Of a stretch of 64,000 nt of DNA, positions 14,596 through 28,700 are shown piece by piece. Origin of the DNA: Rotaria macrura (taxonomy: Eukaryota; Rotifera; Eurotatoria; Philodinida; Philodinidae); NCBI GenBank assembly GCA_900239685.1, contig OENT01000134.1:65004-129003 (forward strand), written 5' to 3'. The notes under the pieces were generated by a model. It did no database searches, was not told the origin of the DNA, and saw only the letters and a list, made by a program, of their open reading frames with translations. A program made the position numbers and the translations under genes. Position 1 is the first letter of the stretch. Each line of letters begins with the position of its first letter.

Positions 14596-17330
14596 GGAAA
14601 AGTAGACTTCTGTACTTCTTGGTACTTCTTGGCATTTCTGTCTACCTCGACAATCATTTCAACTATTTCACTATTTTCAGTTAATATCAATGATGCTCTA
14701 ATTAAACCATATGTGATAAGTTGTGATTCAATGACAGTGGAGACAAATAGATAAAATCAAATCATATAGAGTACCAAAAACGTTAGAAGAATACGCGAAA
14801 AAACTTGAGTTTTTTCAATAATCAATGCAGAGCATAAAACAGACATTATTACATTTTTCACTAGATCTCCATCAAAGACCAACTATAGGTTGCTTCTCTT
14901 AGGACTGCTTGCCTATTCTATGTTACCCATTGATGAGATCAAACTATCAATTGATGAAAAAAAACACTGAAATGAGCTTGGTGATTGCTTAGTTTTGGCT
15001 TCCTCTATATCAATATTTTGGATACCATGTTTGAGGAATCTTAAGTCTCCCCACTCATAAACCAATGTCAGCTAAGATATTTCCAAATGAAATGAACTTT
15101 ACAGAAACTGTAGGACCTGTAGTGAAGTAGCTATTACAAAATTTTCAGCCCAATATCCTCATGTTTGTGGGAGATATTGATCGAAAAAAGATCAAAACTA
15201 GCTTATATGGGGACCCGAATTTCTCGGTCCAGGTTTATGTCATGCATGTAGTTCTGTTTTGCTTGAAAGATTGTCTCTGGGTTCTGGGCATCACAACTCT
15301 TTTCTAAATTCTCATTTTCAAACGGAAAAGGAGAAATCACAATTTCAATGGCTAAAAAACTGAAAAATGGGAAGGAGATTTCTATTGATGCTATCTTATA
15401 TGGTAATAAAACAGTTAACTTAAAAAAGGGCTCTATGGTGCCGTGCATCTTGGCCTGTTCTTTGCAACAAAAATATATGTCAGCACAATCTCAGTCGGAT
15501 TAAAATATGAAACAAGATGCATCTGTTTTTGCGAGTTCTCTTAATTTACAGTTTAGAACGGCAACACGGAAATACTCCGAATACATTCCGACTAGACGTT
15601 ATTTATAATTGATCTTCAATAGGCCTCTGAACTCTGTCCGTCACGATCTGTGGCGAGCGGTGCGAGGGGGCACAAATTTATACGCTACATACTTCAATAC
15701 TCCTCTCAGATCATGTTCCACAAAATTAAATTCGTCGCATGAATCTGGCCAGGGAAATTTGGGTTGTGCGTTCGATCTGTCATGAACTGAGTAAGAACGA
15801 AAAATAATTCCGGCTTTCTGTGAAAAGAATTCATTTTTTTAGTAGAGAATGAAAAAATTGCTAGAATATTTTTGAATTTTTTTTCTATAGAAAAAATCAA
15901 TATAACACAGTTTTGAGGATGGAATCTGCCGTATTTTGATGTGCTCTTTCAACTGTGACTATTATCAATTTATCCTACTCTGCTGATCCGACCAAATTGT
16001 CTTATCAACGAGGTCACTGTTTTTTTGAGACTGCCTACAGCAGCCGTCCAAATATCTTCGACAATAAGGAACTTTTATTAGCATGAAAATATGTAGCCCA
16101 ACATTGATAGTATTTATGATAAAGAAATCTCTATTATAACTCTTATGGTTGTTTAGAGAATGGAAATTTACTGAAAAGCGCTGCTCTGAAAATCACTCAA
16201 AATATAGCATATACCCCCTCGTGCGTGAAACGTCTATATCTCCAGAATTGTTCATCTGTTTGAGCTGAAATTTTCAGCTTTTCCCTAAATATGTTAGGCC
16301 TATTTACTGTGAAAATATCAGCCAGATCGGTGACAGTCATTGCGCAACTTTAGTCGTGGCTTACGTGGAATGCCTCCTAAGTATGTTATGTATAAGGTTG
16401 TTACACTCTGAATACATGAAGTGGCGAATAAACATCATTGCCGAGGGTGGTGGTAAGCTACTAGATCCAGTTTGTCGTTACAATAACCTTCCTCTACTGA
16501 AACGTTTTTCGGTCCTACTGCCACGAAAGAACTTCTAGAAAGTGGACAGTCTTTTAATTTCATGAAATTATCACTGCCGTGTCACAAGTTGCAAACAGAA
16601 ATTTGCAGTACTAAAATCTAAAAAATTTCATTTACGATTATTGAGATTTCTCATGCCAACGGCCAAATATTGCCTACCAGATTATTTTTCTTTCTGGGTA
16701 CCAATTTTCTTTTGTTTTTTCTTCTAAAATTTTCTTTTTCAAATCTTGAGACACTCTGTTATTGTTCCAATCAGAAGTACTCTTTCGAGATAATTTAAAA
16801 TTTGGATTATTATATTATTGAAAAACAATCAAGTTATTGACAAACATTTCTAAAGCATCTGCTTTCTTATGCAAAGTATTGTAACAATGAATTTTATAAC
16901 AGAAAAAACTCCACATTGGTATGTTTCTTCATTTATCATGCTTTGTTATTGATAAGAAAGAAAATGAAGTTCCATTAATCTGCTTGAATATTCCCATCTT
17001 GTTTCTTCTTCCGGAAAAGTGATAAAGAGTGATAAATGAGAAAAAATAAGGTATTCAACGGTTGTTTTGTTCTTATAAAATTTATTGTTAAAATGCACCC
17101 AAGTAAGAAGCAGATTCTTTTGAAACGTTTCTGAATAAATTAATTGCTTTTAAATGATAATAATAAAAAATTTTAATTATCATGGGAAATTAATTCAAAT
17201 TGAAATAACAATTCTGATATGGTTCAAAGTGAACGGCAAAAAATGTTGAAACACTCATTTTTGTCTTGGAAAGAACTACTCGAAAAAGTAGGCATTGAAT
17301 CGATTACTAAATCACATACCTTACTATAGG
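14596..17330. other. Intergenic, possibly old transposon-derived
   Basis: No intact gene. Composition is less AT-rich than the surroundings at about 15560-15680 and 16200-16550 (for example GGCGAGCGGTGCGAGGGGGC). Both patches look like decayed repeat DNA rather than host exons. No family could be named. Confidence 0.45.
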
Positions 17331-17334
17331 GAAG

Positions 17335-17530
17335 TTGACCTGAACATGTTGTGATGCGATATAAACCCTAGCAATACGATAGGATGATACAGTACCCAAG
17401 CGAATGAACCCTACATTCTCAATGAGGTGCTAATTAGTACTGATTGACATTACAAGAGATAGATGGAAATTTCCACGATAGGATTTCATTAAAAAAAACC
17501 GATACAATCCGATTATTGGAGTAAATTCTT
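17335..17530 (+). repeat. Dispersed repeat, copy 1
   Basis: Contains GAACCCTACATTCTCAATGA, GCTAATTAGTACTGATTGAC, ATTACAAGAGAT, CACGATAGGATTTCAT and CCGATACAATCCGATTATTG in that order. The same order with mismatches occurs in copy 3 (30330-30600) and, inverted, in copy 2 (27560-27740). Non-coding. Likely a short interspersed or MITE-like family. Confidence 0.5.
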
Positions 17531-18933
17531 TGGAGTTTAGCAACTGTGAAACAGAGTTAAAAACAGTAAAATTGAAAACCTTCATTGTGCAAGGTCCCTT
17601 CAAATATCCGCTGTAGGGCAGCTTTTCTGTATGTTATGATTTGAAGAAGTTTATAATGGTATGTTTTTACTTATGGTGTAGCCTCAGAAAAAGTTTCAAG
17701 TTATAGTTGGTGTTCCTTTTCATGACGTCAGTTCTCTAATCAAGTGTGATATATTTCATGTTTCCTGTTGTGTTGAATTTCAGTTCTTTGTTGTGATTGT
17801 TTTAGTTTCGCTTCGGTCTTAGTTATGTTTTTTCTATCCAAAGTTCAGAGTGGGCTAATAATTACATATTGGAAGCAGAGCATATAACTTATGCTAGGGA
17901 GACGATTAACAAACTGACATGAGTAAAAGTCATACGCTGGTTGAAAAGAAGGCCGTCGATGGCATGACCATCTTTTATGTGCTCTCGTGATCAAGGAGAG
18001 AAATCGGGAATATAATAACATTCGTTACTGAGTCATTGATACAGTTGTCTCTTTATTACATATCGTTTCATTTTGAACCCAATACAGCTTCAATCCTCGA
18101 ATAGGATTCTAATAAAGGAGAAGAAATGAATAGGTTGCTTGCGAAAGAATTAGTTTCTTTTTCACAACTGAATAATGTTAAGAGTTCATAACTGAAATTC
18201 TCAGTAAAACAAAAGAGTATGTCAGAAATGTTTCTGCATTTATATTCACTTATTTTCTTACTGTTAACACCAGAAAATTAATAGACATAGTCGTACTATC
18301 ATACAGTTAGTTGTCAATATTCAAACTTGTATAAATATAAAACCGCAAAGACAGATATCTAATTTGCGGTTTGAATGTTATTTCCTCGAAAAAAGTGTAT
18401 TGTTTTCTTTACTAGAGATAACTATTACAATTGACATGTGCACATTAATTTTCAATCTCTGAGTGAAACAATGTGAGTAGCCTAAACATTATTTCAATCA
18501 ATGTAAAATCTTGATAGAAAGTGCTCTATTTTTTGTTCTGAGATAAAGCACTTATCGGTACAAAACTTAACATGTGCGATTTTTTTTAATCAATGAATTA
18601 ATCATTCAACAGTATTATATCATAAGTGCAATACTACTCTCGCGTTGTTATATCAAATTAAGCCATGTCCAAGAATCTTGTCTCCATATTGATGCTTTCC
18701 GCTACTTTGGATTCTTATTGGTTGAAACCGTTGCCAATAAAAAATAATTGTGCAGTTCTTAATATTGTGCTGTGTTCGAGGTGCTAGCTTCTCATCGACG
18801 TATGGCATATTCAGTGTTCATACTTTTATACAGTTCAGTTATTTATCGAATATGAAATTAAATTCAATGGAATAATTTATAGAAAATTCTTACTCACTTC
18901 TGTCTATTAATCATACAGACGTATCCAAACAAG
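17531..18933. other. Intergenic upstream of HDAC3
   Basis: AT-rich, no coding signal. The last few hundred bases presumably hold the HDAC3 promoter; no clear TATA box was identified. Confidence 0.5.
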
Positions 18934-21900
18934 ATGACAACTCAGAAACGTACATTTGCGTATATGATGAATCCAGTAAGTTTATTTAATTAAACTATTC
19001 AAAAAATTATATAGTACTTTTACTTTTAGACTGTAGGCAAATATCATTATGGTCCTGGACATCCTATGAAACCATATCGTGTCGAATTAACAAATTGTCT
19101 TGTATTAGAATATAAAATGCATAAGAAAATGAATGTATGTTGTTCAGTTTTTGATAACTCTGTAATCGAATTAATTTATGCATCATGTTTTTTTTTATTT
19201 TGATAATGTCTCATTCAGATTTATTGTCCATCAGAAGCTAGTATTCATGATATGACAAGATTTCATTCTGAAGATTATGTTGACTTTCTTTCACGTGTTG
19301 CTCCCAATAGTCAAGAATTTCAACGTTTTTACTCAATTTATAATTTAGGCGATGATTGTCCTGTATTTACAGGACTTTTCGATTTTTGTAAACTTTACAC
19401 AGGTGCTTCATTACTATCAGCAACGAAATTAAATCACAAGGTTTCACTCATTGATTTTCTTATATTCATTCATTTTAATTTCTTGTATTTGTTTGATAGC
19501 AAAGTGATGTTGCTATTAATTGGGCAGGTGGTCTTCATCATGCCAAAAAATTCGAAGTAACACAATAGAACAAATTTTTTCTTTTTCAACTCGAATGATC
19601 TTTTCTAGGCATCTGGATTTTGTTACATTAATGATATTGTCATTGCAATTCTTGAATTACTAAAGTATGTAACATAAATCGAATGACAAATTTTGTTGAA
19701 ATTTCATCTATTTAGATATCACGAACGTGTACTCTACATTGACATTGATGTTCATCATGGCGATGGTGTTCAAGAAGCATTTTATTTTACGGATCGTGTT
19801 ATGACTGTATCATTTCATAAATATGGGAATAACTTTTTTCCAGGAACTGGTTTGTTAGTTTGACAAATATTCTTCTAGGTTAAACGACAATTTTCTTTTC
19901 TAGGTAGTATGTATGAAATAGGCGCTGAAACAGGAAGATACTATTCAATTAATGTTCCACTTCGCGAGGGTATTACAGATGATGGTAAGTTGATCAATAT
20001 ATTTCATTAGAAGAAAAAATTATATTTCACAATCTCATGAGAGCCCTTCGGCAACGAATGTGTGTGAACAATAGGTTTTCTATTTCGAATCTTATCGTCG
20101 ATGATATATAACGATCATCATACTTATGATTTATCGCCACTAGTTATTTTTATAATCAAAAGAAAAAAGTGTTTATTCTCGAATCATGATTTTATTCATT
20201 TCACAATAAAATTGAATGTTCAGTTCAATTTTAATTCCTTGTCAGCTAAGAAATTGACATTGTCGTAAAATCTTCAAATAGATCAAATACATAATGTCAG
20301 AATGACAATCCTTATTATTCAACTGATAGACTAGTATTTGAATCGAAGTGTACGTTATTCATCAAATATCTAATAATGTAAAACTATTAATTTCACAAGT
20401 TTATAAAGTTAAATTGATTTAAACGATTCGTATACCAGCATCGAGAGTGAGAGAAATAACGTTTTAGATGTGTATAACTTCTTTCAAATTGAAATACATA
20501 AAAGTACGAAGGCAATGAAATAGAAAAATCCTAGTACATTTATTATTAATTTCAAAAACAAAACGAAGCGTAATTCTATTTAGTTATAATAAATCATTCA
20601 CTATGAGTTTTACTTAAAAATATCTATCAGCTACATGAATATTGACACGAAAGTCTAAAAACTGTCAAAGGTAAGTTTTCTTTCCGTGGCCTAAAGTATA
20701 TAATTTTGTTCTTTGCTTTATAAATACTGATCCAATTGACATTTTTCAAGAATAAGTAAATAATGATGAAAATCGAAGTACTAGAACATGCATATTAAAA
20801 TATGAGTGTTCTATTTTTTTTTGTCGCTCCTGTCGTAATACTTGATTAGACAGAAAATTGTGTGTACTACATTCTAGTAGAAAATGTGTCTTGTAAATTA
20901 TATGTCAGTTCTTCTAGTTGAATTTTACTAGAAGAGACGTATATTTTGTGATAATAAATCTTTCATCTGAACTAGAAGCAATAGTAAAAATCAGCAAAAT
21001 TATTCAGTATGACACATTGAAGAATTTCGAGTTCATAGAACTTTCTTTTTTCATTCTAATGGATCTTTCAAAACTATATGGTAATATTTCCTTTTGTTCT
21101 TTCGATCTGTTCTTCTCTAGCCATGTCAGAAAATAAATGCACTTTTTTGAGAAGTTACCATTAACTTTTTCCTTAGTAGTGTATTCTGAACTTGCAAAGT
21201 TTGTGTTATTTAAAAATGGAAAAAAAAACAAACTGTACTTTCACGGTAGTAGTTTGTCTATGAGTATTGCGTAAGATGTTATTCGTCGATAGAGGCTGTT
21301 TCTATGTTAAAAAGTTACATTGAATAATGTATGCATTCAAATTCCACTAGTTTCCTTATCTTGGAAGTTTACGTTTGTTACAATGATTAATTTTTATTAT
21401 GTATTGATTTGATATTTTATTTTAGACTATTATGAACTGGTTTTCAAGCCTGTAATATCAACTGTCATGCAATATTATCGTCCAAAATGTATCGTCCTTC
21501 AATGTGGTGCTGATTCACTTGGTGGTGATCGACTTGGTTGTTTTAATCTATCTATAAAAGGACATGGCAAATGTGTTTCATTTGTTATGGAACAAAATTT
21601 ACCAGTGTTTGTATTTTTTTATCATGTTTTGAAAAGCAAGTTCAAACGATTTATAACGTTTCTTGTAGTCTTGTCGTTGGTGGAGGTGGTTATACAGTGA
21701 AAAATGTAGCACGTTGTTGGACATACGAAACGTCATTAATTCTTAATGAGCAACTTTCTAATGATATACCATTTCATGGTAGGAAAAAACAATGTATCAT
21801 TGAAGTTTTTATTTTAAATTATTTTTCTTTGCAGATTACATCGAATTTTTTGCACCTGATTGTCAATTACATCCGAATTTATTTAATCCTAAAATTGAAA

Positions 21901-23301
21901 ATGGAAATTCTAGACAAGTATGACAATGTTGTTTTTTCATTTTATCACAAAAAAGAAATGTTTCGTCATTAAAATCAAACCCATTGTAGAGAATGATTTC
22001 TACATATGTATATATAGATTCACTAACAAGTAGTGAATATGTCACTTTACTTTCGTACTTCCGATGCACTCTAATCGATGAATAGTTGCTATGCATGCAG
22101 ATAGTGCTATCTACTAAAAAAAAAAGAATCCGAGTATCAGAGCTCATACGATATTCTATACGGATGTTTTCTAGAAAATAATTCAATGATCGTAATATCA
22201 AATAGAATGCCGTTCATCTAGAATTTCGCCGCTTTTTGTTTTCGGAACCATTAGATCTATTATATTTTCTACCGAATTTCTTTTTCTCATGAATACGACT
22301 CAAATTAAATGAATACTTGAATATGAAAAAAATGAACATGCCTTTTATAGAATTTCATCATTCCCATGAGCTAAAATGAACATGGTAATTTCAAATATAA
22401 GAAAGGCTGCTTTTTATTAATCGAATCGATTTAATTATTTCTAGTATAATGTTATTAGGAGATTCACATCAACTTAAGTATAGACGATATCTATTCAAAT
22501 TTCCATACATAGTTTCTAAATGAAAGCATGTGTGACCGTTTAATTATTTATTTGAATCAAATTTGAGAAAATACAAGTCTTTCAACAAGAAAAATCTAGT
22601 TAGATTAATATTCAGTATGACGACATTGGAACTGTCTGTACAGTCACGGAAAATAGTTTTCATCTAATGAAAGTGTTATTGTGTTTGGTCCACAGATTAT
22701 TAATATGTAGTGGAAGTTAATGCTGCAAACGAAAGAAGTGTACCTATTAGATTTCTTTCTCGATTTGTCACGTAGTGACATTAATTAAAGGAAATTGAAG
22801 GCTAAGATGAAAATCAAGTTTATGAATACGTGGGAAACAAAGAATAGAACAGAAATCCCATCTTCTTACGATGAAACACGAGCAAAAAAGATGAACAAGA
22901 CTGCCTACATATATATATAAATATAAATCTTTGGGTAGTGAAATAATTAAAGATTCTCTAGAACAAAGAAATATGCCTCATGATTATATCGTAACAGTTG
23001 GAAGAACAAATTAAATTTTGTTTTTGTTAATTTTAGTATTTAGAATTGATTGTTCAATTCGTTAATGAAAAACTACGTTTACTTGCTCATGCTCCATCTG
23101 TTCAAATGCAAGATGTTCCACCTGATCTCCTAGATACAGATAATCACATTGGAGGAAAACCGACAAGACGGTAAAAATATAATGAAGAATATTAATCTGT
23201 CTTTCATTGAGGTAAACATAATCATGTGTGTGCTCTATTTTAGTGCTGATGCATCAAATGAATTTTATGATGATGACAATGATGTTGATCGAACCGATTA
23301 A
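18934..23301 (+). CDS. HDAC3: Class I histone deacetylase, HDAC3
   Basis: Zinc-dependent lysine deacetylase of histone tails; in other animals HDAC3 is the catalytic subunit of the NCoR/SMRT corepressor. Twelve exons: 18934-18975, 19030-19134, 19219-19440, 19500-19556, 19609-19664, 19716-19849, 19904-19984, 21426-21606, 21669-21778, 21835-21917, 23037-23170 and 23244-23301, for 420 aa (human 428). The active-site histidine pair is in [11 protein letters not shown] (about residues 136-137), the zinc ligands in [17 protein letters not shown] and [14 protein letters not shown], and the catalytic tyrosine in [19 protein letters not shown]. The C-terminus is short and acidic ([14 protein letters not shown]). 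HDAC3 rather than HDAC1/2 is favoured by [31 protein letters not shown] and APNEFYD-like tail features. Introns 7 (1.44 kb) and 10 (1.12 kb) are long; the rest are about 50-85 nt. Confidence 0.94.
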
Positions 23302-25700
23302 ATATGCTTTCATGTGTCTTCATTATTTTTTTTTCTTCTTTTTTGGTGTACTGTGATGTATCGGCTCATTGTTCAGATAGAATTGAGAAAAAGAAAAATA
23401 TTATATTGTTTTGTCTTCTTATCTTGAATATATGTTGTTATTACTAATCATGTCGGTTTTTGTTTTCTTTAATTGGTTCTTTATTCTAGATAAAAATTTT
23501 ATCTTGGTTTACTTTGATATAACTTCAGTGAAAGTTTTGATATCCTAACAACGAACGAGAATCCTCAATATTTATTTATTTTTCTATTAGCTATTAGAAC
23601 TTCTATAGGTCGTATGTTTTATCGTCGAAGAAGAATAGAGTGGTGTTCTGTACAAATAGAAACTTCTCTAAGAAGTAGACTGAGTATATGGTTTACAATA
23701 CCATAATGATCAGAGAAATAATCTATATAAGTCATAGACGATTATCTGTTCAGAATGAATAAATTGGAATAATTATGCGCATTCGAATGCATTTGCTGTT
23801 AGAATGACTGTAAAAATTTACTAGAGAAATGTTTTAATCCGAGAATTACTGTAAAGGTCGAGAAAAAATGAGATGCAACATCAATGTAAGCCCGTAGAAA
23901 ATTTACTGAAAATCTAATATGATTTAGTAATTTAATTGTGAATCTTTGTTCTAAGAATATAAATCATCGGACAGCTTAATTTCATTATGTCATCTAGAAA
24001 AAAAGGAAACGTATCTAGATTCATTATCGTCATTTGTTTCCTCAGGCGAAAATATTCTTCTTATAGATCATGAAGAAGAACCTTCAAATAAAGTATGAGA
24101 ATAATTGAGAGTGAAATTAAAAGATTCATATACAACAAGTATTCATAGAATGAGATTAATCAAACAACGATCTTTCTATTATCAATGTGAAATGGTTTGA
24201 TCAGAGAATTATAACATGCATTGACATCTCATGTGAATATGATAGATGAAAATTTTATGAATAGAACTTTTCTTTGTCTACTCTAAATAACTTTTCCTTT
24301 CGATTATTCTAGAATGATTACATCAATATATTTATCATTTATGACGTGAGTATTTGTTTCTTTCGTGTAAATTAATAAGACTTTACATGTTGGTTAATAT
24401 TATTTTTGCAATAAGAAATTAGATTGAACTAGAAAATATTTTCTAGAGTCATTTTTAACAGTTAAAAAATTAAAGTCATAATGCAGAAAAATGATTGTCT
24501 AACTAAGACGATAACGTATGAGTCTGTTTCTTTGGTTGGCTAAAAGATGTTTGAAAGTTTTAGATCGTTGTCGTTGATCAAAGCATTTCCTGAATGATTA
24601 GTGTATAGAAGTCAGGATATTGTTCTTGTCTCGTGATATATCACGAATAGACTTCGTGAAAGAAAAAGAATAAGAAATAGTCGAGTAAAGACTAATCAGA
24701 GAAGAACAAATGATAGCTAAAACAAATAACATCTGTCCTATGTACCTAGACTATATACATCCGTAACAACGAACAAGAGATTTAATAAATGATGTGTCAT
24801 CCGTAATGTAAGTACAATGAGCAACATTCTAATGTATAGTTTAAGCATAAGACATCAATGAACGATTAGAAAAGTCTAATCGAAAAAAGAAGCTTATCAA
24901 TCATTGAATCTCGAAAAACAAGAAAATCAATATTTGGTTATTTTTATTACTCTATATTAGTAAAAGAGAAAACTTCTAATTCTTTTGGCTTAGGTTTGTA
25001 GCAGTTTTACATTTACAATCGCAATCTGAATGAGAAAAGAAACACCTCTTCTCATAAAAAAGAGTTTCATGAATAACTAAAATACTGGTTGACCTCAAAG
25101 AGCTTCTTTTCTCTTTCATATTCAAATATTTACCTGCAGAGAACTTTCTTTTTCATAAAAAGGTACATTTGAATATGATTAGAAAAGTCATGAAACTTTT
25201 GAGGAAAAATAAGCCACTTAACCATTCAACTTCAGTATTTATTTACACATGTACACACATCGATAGTATAAATTGTAAGATTTGGCAGAAAATAACAAGA
25301 ATTAAAGTCATACTCGATCTTTTTCAAGAATGTACGAAAAATAGAATGACTTTCGGATACTAATGGTGGAAGCGAGGAAAAACCAATACATGAAAAGAAG
25401 TAAATTTTTCAGTATTTAGTTTTATTTTTTTTTTCTTAACAGCTAAGATTAAAAAAAAACGAGTTTTTTCTTTTCTTCGAAAAAAAGCTTTCCAAGAAAG
25501 AAAGCAGAAGAAGAAAAAAAAGAACGGTGTCGACACACGCACACTACAAGAGTATCATTTCTCTACTTAGTTTTTCTTCTCATTATAGGACACTACGTTT
25601 TCTATTCATTGTGGATGGTTTATAATGAAGTCGCAATGAATTGAAGCAAGCATATTTTTCTCAAAGTGCACATGCATCAGATAACTTACTATCGGTCTTC
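23302..25700. other. Intergenic HDAC3 to galactosyltransferase
   Basis: 2.4 kb, AT-rich. Only chance-like ORFs. A frame continues upstream of the galactosyltransferase ATG (25641-25700) but without an ATG, and it would spoil the type II membrane topology. Purine/pyrimidine tracts at 25380-25520. Confidence 0.55.
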
Positions 25701-28700
25701 ATGTTTCAAAATAGACGTACTGTCTTTCTATTTGTCTGTTCAATTGTATTTATTCAAGCACTCTATTATATTGTCACATTACAAACTAAGAAAAATCAAC
25801 CAACTCTTATCAACTCTGCATCAATATTGATACCACCATCACTTACTAATCGATCGTCAGATAACCATCTGTCCTCCGTCCAACAAATACAGACTAATCT
25901 TAATAATTCAAACTTAACAGAAGTAAGTGCCTGTCAACGTTTTAAAGAAATTCTTCCAGCTTGTCAAAAATGTGTTAACATATAATTCCATTCCAACTGT
26001 TTGATGATAAATAGAATATGAAAAAAAAACTTCTTTTTTTTACCACGTAGAATTTTTGATTCAAAATTACTTTGTTTCTGTTTTTAGAGTAATCATACAC
26101 TTGCAGTAACATCAACTACTATATTTAATAATGTTACTTTAAGCAATTCAAGTCTCAATGTAACTTCTAATTTTACTAGTATCATAACTACTGTTATCAC
26201 GACAACACAATCAACAACTTTAGCAACAATACCAATACCATTTTTAAATGCATCATTCTATTCATCATTTAATTTTACAAATAGTTCCATAAATGTTTCT
26301 AATTCTTTACCGATTTGTGAATTTTCGATATCGAATAATGATACATCAATATATGGAGTAAATGTAAGTCAAACACTCAATTCATACGGCTTTATTGAAG
26401 CTCGTTATGGCAATGATTTGTATCCTGGTGGACATTATATTCCAAAGTTATGTCGAAGTGAACAACGTGTAGCTGTCATCATATGTTATCGAAATCGTGA
26501 ACAACATTTAAACATGTTCCTTGATAATATTCATCCATTTCTACAACAACAAAAACTTGATTATACTATATTTGTTATCAATCAACACGGAAACGATCAA
26601 TTTAATCGTGCCGCTCTATTTAACGTTGGTTATTTAGAAGCTATGAAATTATATTCTTATGATTGTTTCATTTTTCATGATGTTGATCTTCTGCCTGAAG
26701 ATTTAAGAAATATTTATAAATGTGGGGATCAACCAAGACATATGTATGTTGCAAAGGTTTTTTTCTTCTTCTTTCTTTCATTTATTGAGATTAGAAACGT
26801 TGTCCACCAGATTATTTTCATATCTACATCGTCGAGCATAAAAAAATCTCATTTCATGACATTGAATGCATTTTTTTCAGTTTTATCGTTTTTCAATTGC
26901 ACAAATCTTCTAATGTCTATCGATGCGTATGTTCAGATTATTTTGGTATATTGTCTATTGAAGGATACATGACGATGTAAAAATATAATTCGTATGGAAT
27001 ATTCTTTTGTTGCATATCTAATCAATTAATAGAGCTTTAAGGAACATTTCATATTCTAATTAGTTGAATCAAGTACACATAGAACCTGATCAAAATGAAA
27101 TAGGTATTCGCCTAATACAAAATAAAGATTGCAAGTAAATATTCAAATAATCACAAGCAAATAATCCTTCAAATGAAAGAATAATAATACGAGAAAACAC
27201 CTCAATAAATAAATATTATTCATAGACTAAGTAAATAGGAACCAAAACGAATGCAAATGATTTTAATAAAGTTTGCAATTATTTTTCTCTAAGACAGATT
27301 TGCAACCATGACTTCAACGAATCTTTCGTTCATCATATTCTTGTATTCTATGATTGGTACACTAGAAAGAAAAGAACATTGGAAAACGACTGCAACCTAT
27401 TACATGTAACGATTTTAAAACTTCAGTAATCACTGATATTTCGAATTCATGAAAAAGAAGTAACATGTATGAGGACGTGATTAACTATACGTCTATGACA
27501 AAAATATAATGTTACATAAGCAAAGTTGTATAACAATGTTTTCTACATTTTAAGAAACCTGTCGATTCGAGAATCCCGGGAGATCTATTCTGATAATGGG
27601 ATTCCAATAAGGATCTGATCAGATTGCATAGGACTTTTGTCAAACCAACGAAATTCTATTGAATCCTCCTGTAGGCTTTTGCCTCACCTACGGGAATGTC
27701 ACCAGATACTAATTCCCAGGTAAAGCAATCAAATACTAAGATCTGACCAAATTCTGCATCTTATCTTGTAAGATAAGGCAAACGATCGTAGAATAAATCG
27801 TGATTTCAGAAAGATTACATCCATTCATACTGTAAGACTCTTGTAAGATCTTACTGTAGCATAAGCTTTTCTACAATTTTATAGTTAGACCTGACACTAC
27901 AAGAGGATCTGTCAAGAATCTTCGAATAAGGCTTCATTTCAGACTTCTGAGGTCATGTTTTTGTGTACGATGTTTTATTTTATCTTACAAGATCAGATGC
28001 AGAATCTTGTCAGAATTTAGTACATGATTGTTTGACATAGGAGGTTTATTCCGTCGGATTCAATTGTAGTTCGGCGTCCTGGTATCCGTTCGGATTGTAT
28101 CGGTTGATTAGATACGGTATCGGATTCATTCACTTGTGAATCAACACATGACCTGGTTACAATGTTCTACAAGTGAACCACTGCAAGTGTTCTTTTTCTA
28201 TTTCAATGATCTTGTTGTTCTTATGACTATTATGAAGTATAGTAATAGCTACAAGAGAAAAGTTATGTGTATATTTTAGATGTCTGCCTGACATTCGATC
28301 AAAGGGGATCCCTATCTAGAAAAGAATAAGCTTCGTAAATATTTGTTTCTCATAGAACAGATGGCACTAGTTTATGATAACAAAAGATTAGGAAACAGTG
28401 AAAACGATGGTGTTAATAAAAAAAAGAACAAATTCTACAATGCTGTTATCTGTGTGGCATTATCTTTTCGATATGATTCGTTTCTTAACTGATGAATTTT
28501 TAAGGCCATCGACAGTAAGTGCATTAGTGAATGCCTTGTAGAAATGATGACCACGGGTTCATTCAAGTTGGCTATAGTATTACATTCAGAAAAACAGTTG
28601 TCGATCTTTTATGTGTCTAATTTACATCTTTATTCATACTATGGCTCATCTAGGCAAGGTTTTCGATCGTGAAATTTTTTTATTTGTCAATACTTCTAGC

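Noticed and set aside
8975-18933. Search for tRNA, rRNA or retroelement coding in the gene desert
   Set aside because: No T-loop/anticodon pattern, rRNA motif, reverse transcriptase or integrase motif could be read.
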